Assembly: GCF_001028705.1 (NCBI RefSeq)
Contig: NZ_CP011770.1
Location: forward strand, 1,863,501-1,927,500
Direction of reading: 5' to 3'
Source: Croceicoccus naphthovorans
Lineage (GTDB): Bacteria; Pseudomonadota; Alphaproteobacteria; Sphingomonadales; Sphingomonadaceae
Length of the DNA: 64,000 bases
Numbering within the stretch: the stretch's first letter is position 1; every line of letters begins with the position of its first letter. This document shows, one piece after another, positions 29,178 through 38,170 of the stretch. The notes under the pieces were generated by a model. The model searched no databases. It was given only the letters and a program-made list of their open reading frames with translations, and had not been told where the DNA came from. Both the position numbers and the translations under genes were made by a program.

Positions 29178-30680
29178 ATGAACGCTTTCGGCCGTCGTAA
29201 CGGAATGAACGGAAATGGTGGGGGTCGCCCCAGCTTCGGTGTTGCGCGCCCGATGAAGGGTGCCGAACCGCTGCGCACGCAGCCGCCGATGCCGCCGTCG
29301 ATGACGGACGATGTGCCCGAACCCGATTTCAACGCCGCCACGCCAGAAGATGCGGCCCTTGCCCGTCTGGCAGAGCGTGCCGCGCTTCAGGTCGAAGGCG
29401 AGGCACATGTCGAGGGTTTTGAGGCCAGCGTCCACCGCATCAAGGAACAGGTCCTGCCCCGCCTTCTGGAACGCGTAGACCCAGAGGCGGCCGCCACGCT
29501 GACCAAGGACGAGTTGTCGGAAGAATTCCGGCCGATCATCCTTGAGGTTCTTGCCGAGCTGAAGATCACGCTGAACCGGCGCGAACAGTTTGCGCTGGAA
29601 AAAGTGCTGGTCGACGAGCTGCTGGGCTTTGGCCCGCTGGAAGAATTGCTGAGCGATCCCGACGTCAACGACATCATGGTCAACGGCCCGAACCAGACCT
29701 ATGTCGAGCGCAAGGGCAAGCTGGAACTGGCCAAGATCAAGTTCCGCGACGAAGGCCACCTGTTCCAGATCGCGCAGCGTATCGTGAACCAGGTCGGCCG
29801 CCGCGTCGACCAGACCACGCCGCTGGCCGACGCCCGTTTGAAAGACGGTTCGCGCGTCAACGTAATCGTGCCTCCGCTGTCGCTCAAAGGCACGGCGATC
29901 TCGATTCGCAAGTTTTCGGAAAAGCCGATCACCATCGACATGCTCCGCGACTTCGGGTCGATGAGCGACAAGATGGCCACCGCGCTGAAAATCGCAGGCG
30001 CAAGCCGGATGAACATCGTTATCTCCGGCGGTACGGGTTCCGGTAAGACGACGATGCTCAACGCCCTGTCGAAGATGATCGATCCGGGCGAGCGTGTGCT
30101 GACCATCGAAGACGCCGCCGAACTTCGCTTGCAGCAGCCGCACTGGCTGCCACTGGAAACGCGTCCGCCGAACCTTGAAGGGCAAGGCGCGATCACCATC
30201 GGCGACCTTGTGAAGAACGCCCTGCGTATGCGCCCTGACCGCATCATCCTGGGCGAAATTCGTGGCGCGGAGTGTTTCGACCTTCTCGCCGCAATGAACA
30301 CGGGCCACGACGGTTCGATGTGTACGCTTCACGCCAACAGCCCGCGCGAATGCCTTGGCCGTATGGAAAACATGATCCTGATGGGCGACATCAAGATCCC
30401 GAAGGAAGCCATCTCGAAACAGATCGCCGACTCGGTCGACCTGATCGTGCAGGTAAAGCGCCTTCGCGACGGTTCGCGCCGCACCACCAACATCACCGAG
30501 GTGATCGGCATGGAAGGCGACGTCATCGTCACGCAGGAATTGTTCAGTTACGAATACCTGTCCGAAGGCGACGACGGCAAGATCATCGGTGAGCACAAAC
30601 CGTCGGGCCTGCGCCCCTATACGCTGGAAAAGGCGCGCCAGTTCGGCTTCGACAAGGCCTATCTGCAGGCCTGCCTGTAA
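29178..30680 (+). CDS. cpaF: CpaF-family type IV/Tad secretion ATPase
   Basis: 500 aa. Secretion NTPase of the TadA/VirB11 group that powers Flp pilus assembly. Disordered Gly/Pro-rich N-terminus (1-60), a helical N-domain, then ATPase domain: Walker A GGTGSGKTT at 284-292, RVLTIEDAAELRLQQPHWLP, Walker B region RPDRIILGEIRGAE and the His box GHDGSMCTLHAN. No other tad/cpa gene is in the window, so its partners must be elsewhere. Its neighbours, a polysaccharide gene and a small membrane protein, are unrelated. Confidence 0.95.
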   Translation: MNAFGRRNGMNGNGGGRPSFGVARPMKGAEPLRTQPPMPPSMTDDVPEPDFNAATPEDAALARLAERAALQVEGEAHVEGFEASVHRIKEQVLPRLLERVDPEAAATLTKDELSEEFRPIILEVLAELKITLNRREQFALEKVLVDELLGFGPLEELLSDPDVNDIMVNGPNQTYVERKGKLELAKIKFRDEGHLFQIAQRIVNQVGRRVDQTTPLADARLKDGSRVNVIVPPLSLKGTAISIRKFSEKPITIDMLRDFGSMSDKMATALKIAGASRMNIVISGGTGSGKTTMLNALSKMIDPGERVLTIEDAAELRLQQPHWLPLETRPPNLEGQGAITIGDLVKNALRMRPDRIILGEIRGAECFDLLAAMNTGHDGSMCTLHANSPRECLGRMENMILMGDIKIPKEAISKQIADSVDLIVQVKRLRDGSRRTTNITEVIGMEGDVIVTQELFSYEYLSEGDDGKIIGEHKPSGLRPYTLEKARQFGFDKAYLQACL

Positions 30681-30686
30681 CGGCCT

Positions 30687-30908
30687 TTAAAGCGGGTCGA
30701 CCCAAGCCCGAAACGCAAAGAACCCGGCCACCGCCGCGATAAATAGGGCCAGCAGGAACAGGCTTGTCCATGGCATGCAGCCCACCCGGTCGGCATGCGC
30801 GCGGCGGAACCGGCGCCAGTCTCCGGCAAAGGCCAGCACGGCCAACGCCAGCGCCAGCCCGGCAATCGCCAGCCAGAACGCAAGATCGCTGGCAAACAGG
30901 GCCTGCAT
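30687..30908 (-). CDS. small two-helix membrane protein, unknown
   Basis: 73 aa with two hydrophobic segments (LAFWLAIAGLALALAVLAFA and SLFLLALFIAAVAGFFAF) separated by a basic loop with one Cys (VGCMPW). Convergent with cpaF, 6 bp apart. Its ATG (30908) has a GAAAGGCG-type ribosome site. No family recognised. Confidence 0.6.
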   Translation of the reverse strand: MQALFASDLAFWLAIAGLALALAVLAFAGDWRRFRRAHADRVGCMPWTSLFLLALFIAAVAGFFAFRAWVDPL

Positions 30909-30981
30909 ATCGGCATTCGCCTTTCAGGATAGCGGCGAAATCGACTTGATCCGCACGGTGAACGCGCCCCATAGGCCGGTC

Positions 30982-31905
30982 ATGGCTTCGGGCGCAAACA
31001 TCGCTGTCGAAGGGCCGCGGCAACGCCCGCTGCTTGCTCTGGTTTTCAGGCTGGGGTCGGCGCTGGCGCTGGCCACGATGTTCATGCTGGTAAAACTGAG
31101 CCATCAGGAAGGCGTCCACATCACGCAAATTCTGTTTGCGCGACAGGTCCTTGTCATTCCCATATTTCTGGGCTGGTTGGCATGGCGCGGGCAACTCTCC
31201 GTCATGCGGTCCGATCGATTGGGATCGCACGGCGTTCGGGCCGTTTACGGTACCATCGGCATGGTATTCAATTTCGGCGCACCCATCCTCTTGCCACTGG
31301 CCGTGGCGACGACGCTTGGCTTTACCGCCCCGATCTTTGCCGTGCTGCTGTCGTTCTTCGTCCTTCGCGAACACGTCGGACACTGGCGCTGGTCGGCAAC
31401 TCTGTTGGGTTTCGCCGGAATCCTGATCGTCATCGACCCTCGGGGAAGCACGATCCCGTTGACCGGCGCGCTGGTCGGCATCGGGGCCGCCTTCATGGTC
31501 GCGCTGATCTCGATCCAGATCCGCGATATGACGCGGACCGAGCACCCGATCGCGATCGTTACCTGGTTCGCGATTTTTTCCTCGCCGGTCCTCTTCATTG
31601 CCAGCCTGTTCGGCGACTGGCACATATCGTTCGATCAGGTGCTGCTGCTGATCGGCATCGCCGTCTTCGGTTCGATCGGACAATTGCTGATCGCCCTTTC
31701 ACTGCGAATGGGGCAGGTTTCCAGTGTGATCGTCATGGATTATTCGATGCTGGTCTGGGCCACGCTTTATGGCTGGACGATTTTCGATAGCTTGCCATCG
31801 GCAACGCTATGGCTGGGCGCGCCGCTGGTTATTCTGGCGGGGACGATCATCGTCTGGCGCGAAAGCGTCTTGGCGAAGCAACGGAACAGCGAACTCGCGA
31901 TTTAG
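30982..31905 (+). CDS. EamA/DMT-family transporter (intact)
   Basis: 307 aa from ATG 30982 (MASGANIAVEGPRQRPLLAL); the frame is open further upstream but that part is not conserved-looking. About ten hydrophobic helices in two EamA halves: GSALALATMFMLVKLSH, GFTAPIFAVLLSFFVLREHV, GFAGILIVIDPRG in the first, and YSMLVWATLYGWTIFDSLPS in the second. Substrate unknown. It is not the paralogue of the disrupted transporter at 12.8 kb by any obvious close similarity. Ends in a 4-bp convergent overlap with the DUF938 gene. Confidence 0.88.
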   Translation: MASGANIAVEGPRQRPLLALVFRLGSALALATMFMLVKLSHQEGVHITQILFARQVLVIPIFLGWLAWRGQLSVMRSDRLGSHGVRAVYGTIGMVFNFGAPILLPLAVATTLGFTAPIFAVLLSFFVLREHVGHWRWSATLLGFAGILIVIDPRGSTIPLTGALVGIGAAFMVALISIQIRDMTRTEHPIAIVTWFAIFSSPVLFIASLFGDWHISFDQVLLLIGIAVFGSIGQLLIALSLRMGQVSSVIVMDYSMLVWATLYGWTIFDSLPSATLWLGAPLVILAGTIIVWRESVLAKQRNSELAI

Positions 31906-32552
31906 GTGCGGCGCGAATAAATCAGCATCAGGTTGTTCGCGGGCATCTCGATCCGCTGCGTGCGAACCATCCCTGCCTTGCGTGCCAATCGGTCGACAGC
32001 ATCGAGATCGCGCAGACCCCAGGACGCATCGCGCTGGCGCAAGGATCGTTCGAAAGCCAGATTGGATGGCGCAGTCTCTACGTCCGTCTCGACAAACGGT
32101 CCGTAGACGACGAGCATTCCTTGATCGGTCAAAACCCGCCCTGCCCCGTCGAACAGCCCGCAAGTCGCCTCCCACGGCGCGATATGAGTCATGTTCGCAC
32201 AGAAGATCGCATCCGCCGCCGACGTCGGCCAAGCACCACCCATCAGATCGAGGCGAAGCGGCGGCAACAGGTTCGGCAAACTCGCCTCGGCGCGCCAAGC
32301 CGCAATCGACGCAATCGCAGCATCGGAATAATCTGTCGGCTGCCACTTCAAATGCGGGAACATGCGGGCGAAGTGCACCGCATGCTCGCCCGTTCCGCTT
32401 GCCACTTCCAGCACTGCGCCGGTCTGCGGCAGGATCTCTTGCAGCACCCGCGCAATCGGATCGCGGTTCCGCTCGGTCGCGGGCGCGTGTTGTTTCGCGG
32501 CACTGTTCGCCAGTTCGAAGGGTTGCGGGCTATCAGATCCAGCGTCGGACAC
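31902..32552 (-). CDS. DUF938 SAM-dependent methyltransferase-like protein
   Basis: 216 aa. DUF938 pattern: AAKQHAPATERNRDPIARVL, VLEVASGTGEHAVHFARMFP (SAM-binding motif I), WQPTDYSDAAIASI, and FCANMTHIAPWEATCGLF. Substrate unknown. Overlaps the upstream isoprenylcysteine methyltransferase-like gene by 20 bp, so it is part of the minus-strand group with that gene and the BASS transporter. Confidence 0.88.
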   Translation of the reverse strand: MSDAGSDSPQPFELANSAAKQHAPATERNRDPIARVLQEILPQTGAVLEVASGTGEHAVHFARMFPHLKWQPTDYSDAAIASIAAWRAEASLPNLLPPLRLDLMGGAWPTSAADAIFCANMTHIAPWEATCGLFDGAGRVLTDQGMLVVYGPFVETDVETAPSNLAFERSLRQRDASWGLRDLDAVDRLARKAGMVRTQRIEMPANNLMLIYSRRT

Positions 32553-33012
32553 GGTCGCGATACTCTGAGTAGGATTGGCCGAAACGGGCCGACAAGTGGG
32601 CTTCTTCCGCCCCGATCACGAAGACCCGGACGGCAAGGATCGCCAGCGGCAGGGTAAGCAACCCGCCAAGGCAATTCGCCGCCACCGCTATGCCAAAACT
32701 GGCGACCGCCATGCCAAGGTACATCGGGTTGCGCGTAAACCGGTAGATACCGGCTACAACGAATGCATCGTCCCGCTTCCACGGTTCGGGATTGTTGCCC
32801 GCCTGCCGAAACGCCAACAACCCCGCGGCCATGGTCGCCGCGCCAACCGCAATCGCGCCCCCGCCCAAAATCCAGCGGACCGCCGCCGGAATCGCAGGGT
32901 TCAGACCGAACAGATCGTCGATCGCCCGCCCGATCAGCAGGAACCCGACAAAGACCAGCGGCGGCGGAAACCGCACCCGCGCGCTATCGGCATCGATCGC
33001 GAACATGCCCAT
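32533..33012 (-). CDS. isoprenylcysteine carboxyl methyltransferase-like membrane protein
   Basis: 159 aa from ATG 33012, overlapping the transporter stop (TGATG). Four hydrophobic segments and the ICMT/PEMT-like motif region VVAGIYRFTRNPMYLGMAVA with RNPMY, plus the C-terminal VFVIGAEEAHLSARFGQSYSEYRDRVRRWI, where the EE...RFG..Y..Y..RV pattern is typical. Substrate unknown in bacteria. Confidence 0.88.
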   Translation of the reverse strand: MGMFAIDADSARVRFPPPLVFVGFLLIGRAIDDLFGLNPAIPAAVRWILGGGAIAVGAATMAAGLLAFRQAGNNPEPWKRDDAFVVAGIYRFTRNPMYLGMAVASFGIAVAANCLGGLLTLPLAILAVRVFVIGAEEAHLSARFGQSYSEYRDRVRRWI

Positions 33013-34016
33013 CAGGCCGCCACCGTCTCGGGCGGTGCTTCCGGGGTGACAGCGGACCGCCTCCGGCTCCACATCGCGGCCAGCAAGCTGCCGATCACCA
33101 CATGATAGAGCGCCGAGATCGCGCTGGGCACGGGGGCCAGCGCCGCCTGCATCGGATCGACGAACTGGCTGGCGAAGGCAGGCGTCGAGGCAAGGCTGGC
33201 ACCCAGACCCGAGTTCTGCATGCCAACCTCGATGGAGATCGTCCGCTGCGCATCGGTGCCGAAGCCGAACATCCGCGTCACCAGCCAGCCCAGCGAAAAG
33301 CCCAGCGCATGAAGCAACAGGATCGCCAGCAACAACACGCCGGCATTCGCCTCTATCAACGGGCGCGACTTGCCGACGATGCCCGCCACGATCAGCACCA
33401 CGAACAGGATCGAGATAATCGGAGCCGCCGGGACGATACGGCGCGTCAGCCCCGGAAGATAGCGCGCCATCGCTACGCCCACGATCACCGGCACCAGCAC
33501 GACCGAGACCATGTCGACGAACAGGTTCCATCGGTCGATCTCAATATAGACCCCCGCCAACCAACCGGTCAGCAGCGGCGTAAGCACGATGGCTACCAGC
33601 GTAGAGGCCATCGTCATCGTCACCGAAAGCGCGACATTGGCCCGCGCCATATAGGCGATGACATTGCTGGCCGTCCCGCCCGGGCAACAGGCGACAAGGA
33701 TCAGACCCACCGCCAGTCCGTTCGCCAGCCCGAACACGCCCGCCAGCGCCGCGCCGGACAAGGGCATCACCGTGAATTGCAGCGCTACGCCCGCCATCAC
33801 CGCACGCGGCATCGTCGCCACCCGCCGGAAATCGTCCAACGTCAGCGTCAGGCCCATGCCCAGCATGATCACGCCCAGCATCACCGGAATCAGAGGCTGC
33901 CCCAGCGGGCGAATCGTGCCATCCGTGACCCACGCGAAATGCGTAGGCACGAACCAGGCCCAGACACAGCCGAGCACGGTCCACACCGCGAACAGGTTGG
34001 TAATACGCTGGAACAA
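33012..34016 (-). CDS. bile acid:sodium symporter family (BASS) transporter
   Basis: 334 aa from TTG 34016. Eight to ten hydrophobic helices. BASS features: PVMLGVIMLGMGLTLTLDDF, VACCPGGTASNVIAYMARAN in the first half and SIEVGMQNSGLGASLA in the second, corresponding to the crossing-helix Na+/substrate sites. Substrate unknown; related proteins move organic anions or pantoate-like compounds. The ribosome site GGGAGGGG sits inside a strong hairpin between gcvPB and this gene. Confidence 0.88.
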   Translation of the reverse strand: MFQRITNLFAVWTVLGCVWAWFVPTHFAWVTDGTIRPLGQPLIPVMLGVIMLGMGLTLTLDDFRRVATMPRAVMAGVALQFTVMPLSGAALAGVFGLANGLAVGLILVACCPGGTASNVIAYMARANVALSVTMTMASTLVAIVLTPLLTGWLAGVYIEIDRWNLFVDMVSVVLVPVIVGVAMARYLPGLTRRIVPAAPIISILFVVLIVAGIVGKSRPLIEANAGVLLLAILLLHALGFSLGWLVTRMFGFGTDAQRTISIEVGMQNSGLGASLASTPAFASQFVDPMQAALAPVPSAISALYHVVIGSLLAAMWSRRRSAVTPEAPPETVAA

Positions 34017-34018
34017 TG

Positions 34019-34063
34019 GCCCCTCCCTCGCGCCACGCTATGCCAGCGCGGCGCGAGAGGGGC
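34019..34063 (-). terminator. strong hairpin between gcvPB and BASS gene
   Basis: Long stem with a 2-base bulge (34019-34034 with 34050-34063), plus an inner CGCT/AGCG pair. There is no good T-run on the minus strand, so it could be an imperfect terminator for gcvPB, or a structure hiding the ribosome site of the next gene. Confidence 0.55.
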
Positions 34064-34069
34064 AATCGG

Positions 34070-35668
34070 TCAGCTTCCGCCGATTTCGCTAAGGCTTGGG
34101 GTGCCCGGCGGCACGCCTTCACCTTTGTAGGTCAGCACCGGCTTGCGGGCGGCGCGCGTTTCGTCAAGGCGGCGACGCGGGGCGAAGTGGGGTGCGGATT
34201 TCAGGCTCTCGTCCTCGGCCTTCGCGCGCTGCGCAAGGCTCTTCATCGCGGCAATGAAGCGGTCGAGGCCCTGCTTGCTCTCGGTCTCGGTCGGCTCGAT
34301 CAGCATCGCACCGTGCACGACGAGCGGGAAATAGACCGTCATAGGGTGGAACCCCTCGTCGATCAGGCCCTTAGCGATGTCGAGCGTCGAGAAGCCTTCG
34401 GGCAAGTCGTCGTCGCTAAACAGCGCTTCGTGCATGCAGGGGCCAGCCTTTCCGAACGGCGCGTCCATATCGCCCTCAAGGCTGCGCAGGACGTAGTTCG
34501 CGTTCAACACCGCGTCTTCCGCAACCTGACGCAAACCGTCGACCCCGTGGCTGAGGATATAGGTCAGCGCGCGGGTGAACATGCCCATCTGGCCGTGGAA
34601 CGCCGTCATGCGGCCAAAGGTCTGCGGCAGGTTGTCCTTCACGCCGCGTTCCTCGACCATGCGCAACCGGCCCTTTTCGTCGCGACGGACGAAGGGGATC
34701 GGCGCAAACGGCGCAAGCAGTGCGGACAGCACGACCGGGCCGGAGCCGGGCCCGCCGCCGCCGTGCGGGGTCGAGAAGGTCTTGTGCAGATTGATGTGCA
34801 TCGCATCGACGCCAAGGTCGCCGGGTCGCACCTTGCCGACAATGGCGTTGAAGTTGGCCCCGTCGCAATAGACCAGCCCGCCCGCAGCATGGAGCGCGTC
34901 GGAGATCGCCTTCATCTCACGCTCGAACAGCCCGCAGGTGTTGGGATTGGTGATCATCACCCCCGCCACATCGGGACCGAGGCGCGCAGTCAGCGCCGCG
35001 AGGTCGACTCGCCCGTCCTTTGTTGCCGGAATATTCTCGACGCGATAGCCCGCGAAGGCCGCCGTCGCCGGGTTCGTACCATGCGCGGATTCGGGCACGA
35101 GGATCACTTCGCGCGCATCGCCGCGAGCCTCCAGCGCGGCGCGGATCGCGAGGATGCCGCACAGTTCGCCGTGCGCGCCCGCCTTGGGGCTCATCGCCAC
35201 GGCTTCCATGCCGGTCAGCTTGCACAGCCATTCGGCCAGTTGCTCGATCACCTCGAACGCACCCTGCACCGTGTCCATCGGCTGAAGCGGATGAATATCG
35301 GCAAATCCGGGCAACCGCGCCATCGCCTCGTTCAGGCGCGGATTGTGCTTCATCGTGCACGACCCAAGCGGGAACGGGCCAAGGTCGATGGCATAGTTTT
35401 GGCGCGACAGGCGCGTGTAATGGCGCACCGTTTCAGGCTCGGTCAGGCCGGGCAGATCGACCGGGGCTTTGCGCGCGAATTTCGCCAGCGCGGGGCTGAC
35501 ATCGCCGGGTTCGGCATCGAAATCGACGCCGCATTTCCCGGTGCCATTCAGTTCGAAAATCAGCGGTTCTTCCAGCGCAAGACCGGCATCGCCGCTGCTC
35601 GTCTGCGTGAGCGTCGTTCCGCCCTCACCCATCTCGGGCTTCCAGCCACTCTTGTTAGGCGCGTTCAT
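34070..35668 (-). CDS. gcvPB: glycine dehydrogenase (decarboxylating) subunit 2
   Basis: 532 aa. PLP half of the split P-protein of the glycine cleavage system. PLP lysine Lys296 in AMHINLHKTFSTPHGGGGPG. Other conserved parts are GPFPLGSCTMKHNPRLNE and PESAHGTNPATAAFAGY. Long disordered C-terminus. Overlaps gcvPA by 4 bp. With GcvPA it decarboxylates glycine and loads the aminomethyl group onto GcvH. Confidence 0.97.
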   Translation of the reverse strand: MNAPNKSGWKPEMGEGGTTLTQTSSGDAGLALEEPLIFELNGTGKCGVDFDAEPGDVSPALAKFARKAPVDLPGLTEPETVRHYTRLSRQNYAIDLGPFPLGSCTMKHNPRLNEAMARLPGFADIHPLQPMDTVQGAFEVIEQLAEWLCKLTGMEAVAMSPKAGAHGELCGILAIRAALEARGDAREVILVPESAHGTNPATAAFAGYRVENIPATKDGRVDLAALTARLGPDVAGVMITNPNTCGLFEREMKAISDALHAAGGLVYCDGANFNAIVGKVRPGDLGVDAMHINLHKTFSTPHGGGGPGSGPVVLSALLAPFAPIPFVRRDEKGRLRMVEERGVKDNLPQTFGRMTAFHGQMGMFTRALTYILSHGVDGLRQVAEDAVLNANYVLRSLEGDMDAPFGKAGPCMHEALFSDDDLPEGFSTLDIAKGLIDEGFHPMTVYFPLVVHGAMLIEPTETESKQGLDRFIAAMKSLAQRAKAEDESLKSAPHFAPRRRLDETRAARKPVLTYKGEGVPPGTPSLSEIGGS

Positions 35669-37023
35669 GCCAGTTCCTCCGCCAGAGCGGCGACAAGGGT
35701 CGCGATACCCTCATCGGTGCAAGTCTCGGTCACGCAGACCACCAGCCCTTCGGCCAGATCGGTCGCATCGGGATAGAGCCGCCCGAGCGCCACGCCCGAC
35801 AGGATCTGCCGCTGCGCCAGCCGGTGCGCGACTTCACGGGCATCGTGGCCGACCAGCTTCAGCGTGAATTCGTTGAAGAAACCGCGCTGATTGACCAGTT
35901 CGACGCCCTGAATGGCAGCCAGCTTCTCCGCCGCATAGACCGCGCGGGCATGGTTGATCCGCGCCAAACGATCCAACCCCTCACCGCCCAGCAACGTCAT
36001 GTGGATCGAGAACGCCAGCGCGCAAAGACCGGAGTTCGTGCAGATGTTGCTCGTCGCCTTCTCCCGCCGGATGTGCTGTTCACGGGTGGAGAGCGTCAGC
36101 ACGAAGCCGCGCTTGCCATCGGCATCCACGGTCTCCCCGCAAAGACGCCCCGGCATCTGGCGGGTGTACTTCTCACGCGCACCGAACAGGCCCAGATACG
36201 GCCCGCCGAAGTTCAGGCCAACGCCCAGCGACTGCCCCTCGCCCACGACGATGTCAGCGCCCAGCGCACCCGGGCTTTCCAGCAGGCCCAGCGCAACCGG
36301 CTCCGTCACCACCGTCACCAGCAGCGCGCCCTTGGCGTGGGCTGCGTCTGCGATTTTGGCCAGATCGGGAATGCGGCCGAGAATGTCGGGATATTGCACG
36401 ACGACGCACGATGTCTTGTCGTCGATCATGCCGATCACCGCGTCATCACCGGCATCGGCGATCAGCGCGGGCGACAATTCGCGAATTTCGTCCTTGGTGA
36501 ATTTCGCCATCGTCCGCGCGGTCGACAGATAATGCGGGTGGATCGGCCCGATCACCACGCCATCGCGCCTTGTAATCCGCCCGGCCATCGCGATCGCTTC
36601 CCAGCACGCGGTCGACCCGTCGTACATGGATGCATTGGCGATATCGGTGCCGAACAGGCGCGCAACCTGCGTCTGGAATTCGAACAGGACCTGCAAAGTG
36701 CCCTGCGCGATTTCCGGCTGATAGGGCGTATAGGCGGTCAGGAACTCGCCGCGCTGGATCAGGTGATCGACGCTGGCCGGAACGTGGTGGCGATAGGCCC
36801 CCGCGCCAAGGAAGAACGGCACGTCGCCCGCCGACAGGTTCTTGCGCGCCAAGGCCTTCATGTGCCGCTCCACCGCCATTTCGCTGGCATGCGGCGGCAG
36901 GCCTTCGAAGGCGGGGTTCAGCACTTGGGCGGGAACGTCGCGGAACAACGCGTCCACGCTGCCCGCACCTATGGTGGCAAGCATTTCTGTGCGGTCGTCA
37001 GGGGTAAGCGGAAGGTATCGCAT
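35665..37023 (-). CDS. gcvPA: glycine dehydrogenase (decarboxylating) subunit 1
   Basis: 452 aa, N-terminal-type half of the split P-protein. Begins MRYLPLTPDDRTEMLATIGA; conserved GAGAYRHHVPASVDHLIQRG, FLTAYTPYQPEIAQGTLQVL, and EQHIRREKATSNICTNSGLC. It lacks the PLP lysine, as expected for this half. 23 bp after the methyltransferase gene, within the gcv operon. Confidence 0.97.
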   Translation of the reverse strand: MRYLPLTPDDRTEMLATIGAGSVDALFRDVPAQVLNPAFEGLPPHASEMAVERHMKALARKNLSAGDVPFFLGAGAYRHHVPASVDHLIQRGEFLTAYTPYQPEIAQGTLQVLFEFQTQVARLFGTDIANASMYDGSTACWEAIAMAGRITRRDGVVIGPIHPHYLSTARTMAKFTKDEIRELSPALIADAGDDAVIGMIDDKTSCVVVQYPDILGRIPDLAKIADAAHAKGALLVTVVTEPVALGLLESPGALGADIVVGEGQSLGVGLNFGGPYLGLFGAREKYTRQMPGRLCGETVDADGKRGFVLTLSTREQHIRREKATSNICTNSGLCALAFSIHMTLLGGEGLDRLARINHARAVYAAEKLAAIQGVELVNQRGFFNEFTLKLVGHDAREVAHRLAQRQILSGVALGRLYPDATDLAEGLVVCVTETCTDEGIATLVAALAEELA

Positions 37024-37046
37024 CGAGTGTTGAGGTCCCTTTGGGT

Positions 37047-37796
37047 TCAGTCCTTGAAGGCGAGAAAACGCAGGCGGACGTAATCGGCGGTCCAGTTGCC
37101 GTCCGGGTCCTGCAATTGCGGGGCAAGCAGTTCGGTGGTTTCGGCAATCATCGCCGCGCCGCCCTGCTGGTCAAAAAATCCATGGCGGAAGGTGTTGAGC
37201 CAAGCCGCCATACCATCGGCCAGCGGCGTTGGGCGCGGGTTCAGGGCGATGGCATCGACGCGAAAACCGGCCGCTTCCAGTTCGCGCGTCGCCCGCACTA
37301 CGCTGGGGTAGTTCTGCCGATCGATCGGGTCCTGCCCATGGCGTTCGGCCACAGCCCGGATGGCGGTGCGGATCGCGGCGATATTACCGAACCCGCCGCA
37401 CTCACAGGCGAAGCGCCCACCGGGTTTCAGCGCGCGATAGACGCCCGCATATACCGCCGGATGATCGGGCATCCAGTGCAGCGCCGCGTTGGAGAACACC
37501 GCATCGAACGCATCGTCGTAGTCCAGCGCCTGTCCGTCCCCCTGCCGCACCGCCAGCCCACGCTCTTTCGCGCGCGCCAGCAACCCGGCATCGGCATCAT
37601 GGCCCAGCACATCGGCCCCGGTTTCGGCAATCCGCGCTGTCAGCACCCCGTCGCCGCAACCAAGGTCGAGAATACTCTCCCCGGCCACAGGCGCGAGCAA
37701 ATCGAGCACGGCCTGCCCCAGCGCAGGGACGAACGAACCGAACGTCCCGTACGCCTTGGCATCCCATGCCTGCGGGGTGCCGGCTTCGGCCATCAC
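37047..37796 (-). CDS. class I SAM-dependent methyltransferase in the gcv operon
   Basis: 249 aa. Motif [18 protein letters not shown] at about residues 42-58, post-I acidic residue in [11 protein letters not shown], and [20 protein letters not shown], which is like trans-aconitate 2-methyltransferase (Tam) and its relatives. Its ATG overlaps the gcvH stop (ATGA) and gcvPA follows after 23 bp, so it is co-transcribed with glycine cleavage genes. Substrate unknown. A link to one-carbon/SAM supply from glycine is an inference. Confidence 0.88.
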   Translation of the reverse strand: MMAEAGTPQAWDAKAYGTFGSFVPALGQAVLDLLAPVAGESILDLGCGDGVLTARIAETGADVLGHDADAGLLARAKERGLAVRQGDGQALDYDDAFDAVFSNAALHWMPDHPAVYAGVYRALKPGGRFACECGGFGNIAAIRTAIRAVAERHGQDPIDRQNYPSVVRATRELEAAGFRVDAIALNPRPTPLADGMAAWLNTFRHGFFDQQGGAAMIAETTELLAPQLQDPDGNWTADYVRLRFLAFKD

Positions 37797-38164
37797 AGGC
37801 TCTCGACGTAGGCCTTGTACGCGGCTTCATCCATCAACCCGTCCAGTTCGGCCGCGTCGGACAGCAGAACCTTAAACAGCCAGCCTTCACCCTCAGGCTT
37901 GGAGTTGACCAGTTCCGGCTCGTCAGCCAGCGCAGCATTGGCTTCGCGCACTTCGCCCGACACCGGCGTGTAGACGTCCGACGCGGCCTTGACCGAATCG
38001 ACGACCGACACGGAATCGCCCTTGGCAATGCTGTCGCCCTCGCCCGGAAGCTCGACGAAGGTAATGTCGCCCAGCTGCTCCTGCGCATAGTCGGTGATGC
38101 CGACGGTGCCCAGCGGGCCGTCGACCGAAATCCATTCGTGGTCCTTGGTGAAATAGGTCGTCAT
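37793..38164 (-). CDS. gcvH: glycine cleavage system H protein
   Basis: 123 aa lipoyl carrier. Lipoylated lysine is Lys59 in [20 protein letters not shown]. Starts [17 protein letters not shown]-terminal [11 protein letters not shown]. 6 bp after gcvT. Shuttles the aminomethyl group between P and T proteins. Confidence 0.97.
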   Translation of the reverse strand: MTTYFTKDHEWISVDGPLGTVGITDYAQEQLGDITFVELPGEGDSIAKGDSVSVVDSVKAASDVYTPVSGEVREANAALADEPELVNSKPEGEGWLFKVLLSDAAELDGLMDEAAYKAYVESL

Positions 38165-38170
38165 GTCGGC

